Source: JAFDZV01 sp966128725
Lineage (GTDB): Bacteria; Bacteroidota; Ignavibacteria; OLB7
Length of the DNA stretch: 17,473 nt
Direction of reading: 5' to 3'
Assembly (NCBI GenBank): GCA_966128725.1
Contig: CBHYLN010000109.1
Coordinates: 1-17,473, forward strand
How positions within the stretch are numbered: the first letter of the stretch is position 1; every line of letters starts with the position of its first letter. Shown here piece by piece: positions 15,996 to 17,473 of the stretch. Below the pieces are notes generated by a model that ran no database searches, was not told the DNA's origin, and saw only the letters and a program-made list of their open reading frames with translations. A program made the position numbers and the translations under genes.

Positions 15996-16048
15996 AAAAA
16001 GTAAACCGGCCCTTGCCGTATGCCGTTTTGGCAGACATCAAGGGCCGG
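15996..16048 (-). terminator. Rho-independent terminator of the hydrolase-like gene
   Basis: Arms CCGGCCCTTG (16006-16015) and CAAGGGCCGG (16039-16048) enclose a 23-base loop that itself contains TGCC/GGCA. On the minus strand the stem is followed by TTTACTTTTTTC, a proper T-run. It closes the gene ending at 16144 and separates it from the GAF-like gene downstream. Confidence 0.85.
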
Positions 16049-16143
16049 CTTTGCTTTCAGGCGCCCGGCTTGGGCAACCCCGCTGCGGCCTGTGCACAAC
16101 GGGGCCAACCGCCCGGCGCACATCTTCCGCGTTCGCGAACGGA

Positions 16144-17473
16144 CTATCGCCCGCTGTACAATACGCTGATGCCGTCGCGCAGGTAGCTGAACGTGGCGTT
16201 GGTTTCGCCCGAGGTCACCAGCAGCAACACGGTAAGCGCGATCATGCCGCCGATGGCATAGCCGTACACCTTCAAGGGACGCACATCATAGATCACCGCG
16301 GTGCCACGCAGCACACGGTACAGCATCCACAGCACCACCAGCAGCATCACCGAGAATGAGATCATGCCGGCATTGGGTTCGCCCAGCGCCCGATACAGTA
16401 CCATGCCTGGAATGATCAGGATAAGCACCGGGAGCGCACCCCACACCGCGATGATGTAGGCGTCGGTAAAGAAGATCTTGTTGCGTACGAACACGGCGCA
16501 GCCGCGGATGAGCGCCGCCACAACCAGCATCAACACGAAAAAGAACACCGTGAAGAGCACGATGGCCAGCGCCGGCCGCCAGATCACATGGTTCAGCAGT
16601 TCCTTGATTCCGTCGGACGTAATCACGGCGCTCAGCGTGGCATCGAATCCCTCGTCCATACGGTAATAGTAGCACAGCGAGGCCACGATCACGGCGAAGG
16701 TTACCGATATCACCAGCCCCAGCAACGAAGTCTGGACGTTGGAAAGGATACGCTGATCGCGGATGTCGGCGTAGAAGTTGTACGGCCGCAGCAGCGCTCG
16801 CGAAACGTTTTCACGGAACCGGCGCGAGCTGTTGATAAGCAACAGGAACACCACCGCGCAGCCGATGCCGGTGGCAATGAACAGGATGGTGGATGGCGGC
16901 GTGTAGTCTCCGATCTGCACGTCCGGAGTCTTCTGTTCGGTGTACAACGCCGTGAGCATCGTGGCGCCCTGCCGAAGGTCGCGATCGAGCCCGAAGATGC
17001 CACAGCTGGCGAGATACTGTTCGCTGTTGTTGGCGGTAAGCAACGGACGGTCGGTACGGTAGTCGTTGAACGACCAGTAGATGCCGCCGGCCAGCTCGGC
17101 CTCCATCAGGATGTTGTTCACATCGGCGATGTACTTGGCCTGTGCCTCTATCGAGATGGGATCCTTGTACCCAAGGTGATTGCCCAACTGCACGAACTTG
17201 CCGTAGCCAAGCAGCACCAATGGCCGCTCGCCCTTCAGCTCCTTCTTTATGATGCCAATGGTTTCCTTCAGCCGCACCGGGTCGGAATCGAAGGCATTGA
17301 TGCCGGCAATATCAGCCAGCTTCCGAAGCGCGGGGTTGCTCCAGTCGGTTGCCGAGAAATAGAACAGGCGATGATCCAGCGAATCCATCCTGCCACGCAG
17401 CCTGCGTACGGCGGCCAAGGCACGATCGCTGGCGCCCGGGATCTGCGCGCTTAACCCGTATGCCACCACCGAC
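16144..17473 (-). CDS. Glycoside hydrolase family 2-like TIM-barrel end fused to six membrane segments (N-terminus cut by window edge)
   Basis: 442 residues of the C-terminus; the frame runs open through the right edge. Residues about 1-175 of the visible part resemble the end of a GH2-type catalytic barrel: RRLRGRMDSLDHRLFYFSAT, IAGINAFDSD, RPLVLLGYGKF, EAQAKYIADVNNILMEAELA and GGIYWSFNDYRTDRP, with IFGLDRDLR. After that come about six membrane segments: STILFIATGIGCAVVFLLL, LLGLVISVTFAVIVASL, LAIVLFTVFFFVLMLVVAAL, ALPVLILIIPGMVLY, SFSVMLLVVLWMLYRVL and IGGMIALTVLLLVTSG. The membrane part recalls Yip1/permease-like bundles. Where GH2 enzymes have a nucleophile Glu before the glycine of '(i)sEyG', this protein has LLGYG, so the barrel may be inactive. 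Probably a membrane-anchored carbohydrate-binding or -processing protein. Confidence 0.82.
   Translation of the reverse strand, partial: SVVAYGLSAQIPGASDRALAAVRRLRGRMDSLDHRLFYFSATDWSNPALRKLADIAGINAFDSDPVRLKETIGIIKKELKGERPLVLLGYGKFVQLGNHLGYKDPISIEAQAKYIADVNNILMEAELAGGIYWSFNDYRTDRPLLTANNSEQYLASCGIFGLDRDLRQGATMLTALYTEQKTPDVQIGDYTPPSTILFIATGIGCAVVFLLLINSSRRFRENVSRALLRPYNFYADIRDQRILSNVQTSLLGLVISVTFAVIVASLCYYYRMDEGFDATLSAVITSDGIKELLNHVIWRPALAIVLFTVFFFVLMLVVAALIRGCAVFVRNKIFFTDAYIIAVWGALPVLILIIPGMVLYRALGEPNAGMISFSVMLLVVLWMLYRVLRGTAVIYDVRPLKVYGYAIGGMIALTVLLLVTSGETNATFSYLRDGISVLYSGR

Overview
This is a G+C-rich bacterial chromosomal window (roughly 60% by eye). It carries one unmistakable housekeeping gene, smc, and otherwise mostly accessory or poorly characterised genes. 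I see no rRNA, tRNA, CRISPR array, insertion sequence, phage integrase or plasmid gene. Shine-Dalgarno sequences precede several genes. A secreted protein of two Ig/FN3-like domains recalls proteins of the Bacteroidota/Chlorobiota (including Kapabacteria-like lineages). That assignment is an inference from protein style, not a proven taxonomy.

Left part (1-7190, all minus strand). A likely operon is read right to left. It begins with a secreted Ig/FN3-like protein behind a perfect AGGAGG site. Next comes a giant 1702-residue protein with a twin-arginine-like export signal and a glycine-rich beta C-terminus. The last gene seen, cut by the left edge, encodes a soluble protein with a VSPRL motif. 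None of the three has a function I can name. The set looks like a conserved, undescribed envelope or secreted assembly, and it is the most interesting part of the window. An imperfect inverted repeat sits directly after the first gene.

Middle part (7449-10713, plus strand). It holds an atypical short-chain dehydrogenase (NmrA/NDUFA9-like), an ECF sigma factor and its probable cupin-type (ChrR-like) anti-sigma factor, closed by a strong hairpin. Then comes a tightly coupled pair: a 72-residue basic protein and a 222-residue protein. The second has the residue pattern of the nucleoside 2-deoxyribosyltransferase/TIR-like fold, with a conserved-looking glutamate. A Rho-independent terminator ends this unit.

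Right part (10830-17473, minus strand). It holds smc (full length, all ATPase motifs intact), a gene-poor stretch of about 430 bases, a small hypothetical gene overlapping its upstream neighbour by ATGA, and a membrane-anchored GAF-like protein. A strong terminator separates these from the C-terminal part of a large protein, cut by the right edge. That protein joins a glycoside-hydrolase family 2-like TIM barrel to six membrane segments, and its expected nucleophile position appears not to be Glu.
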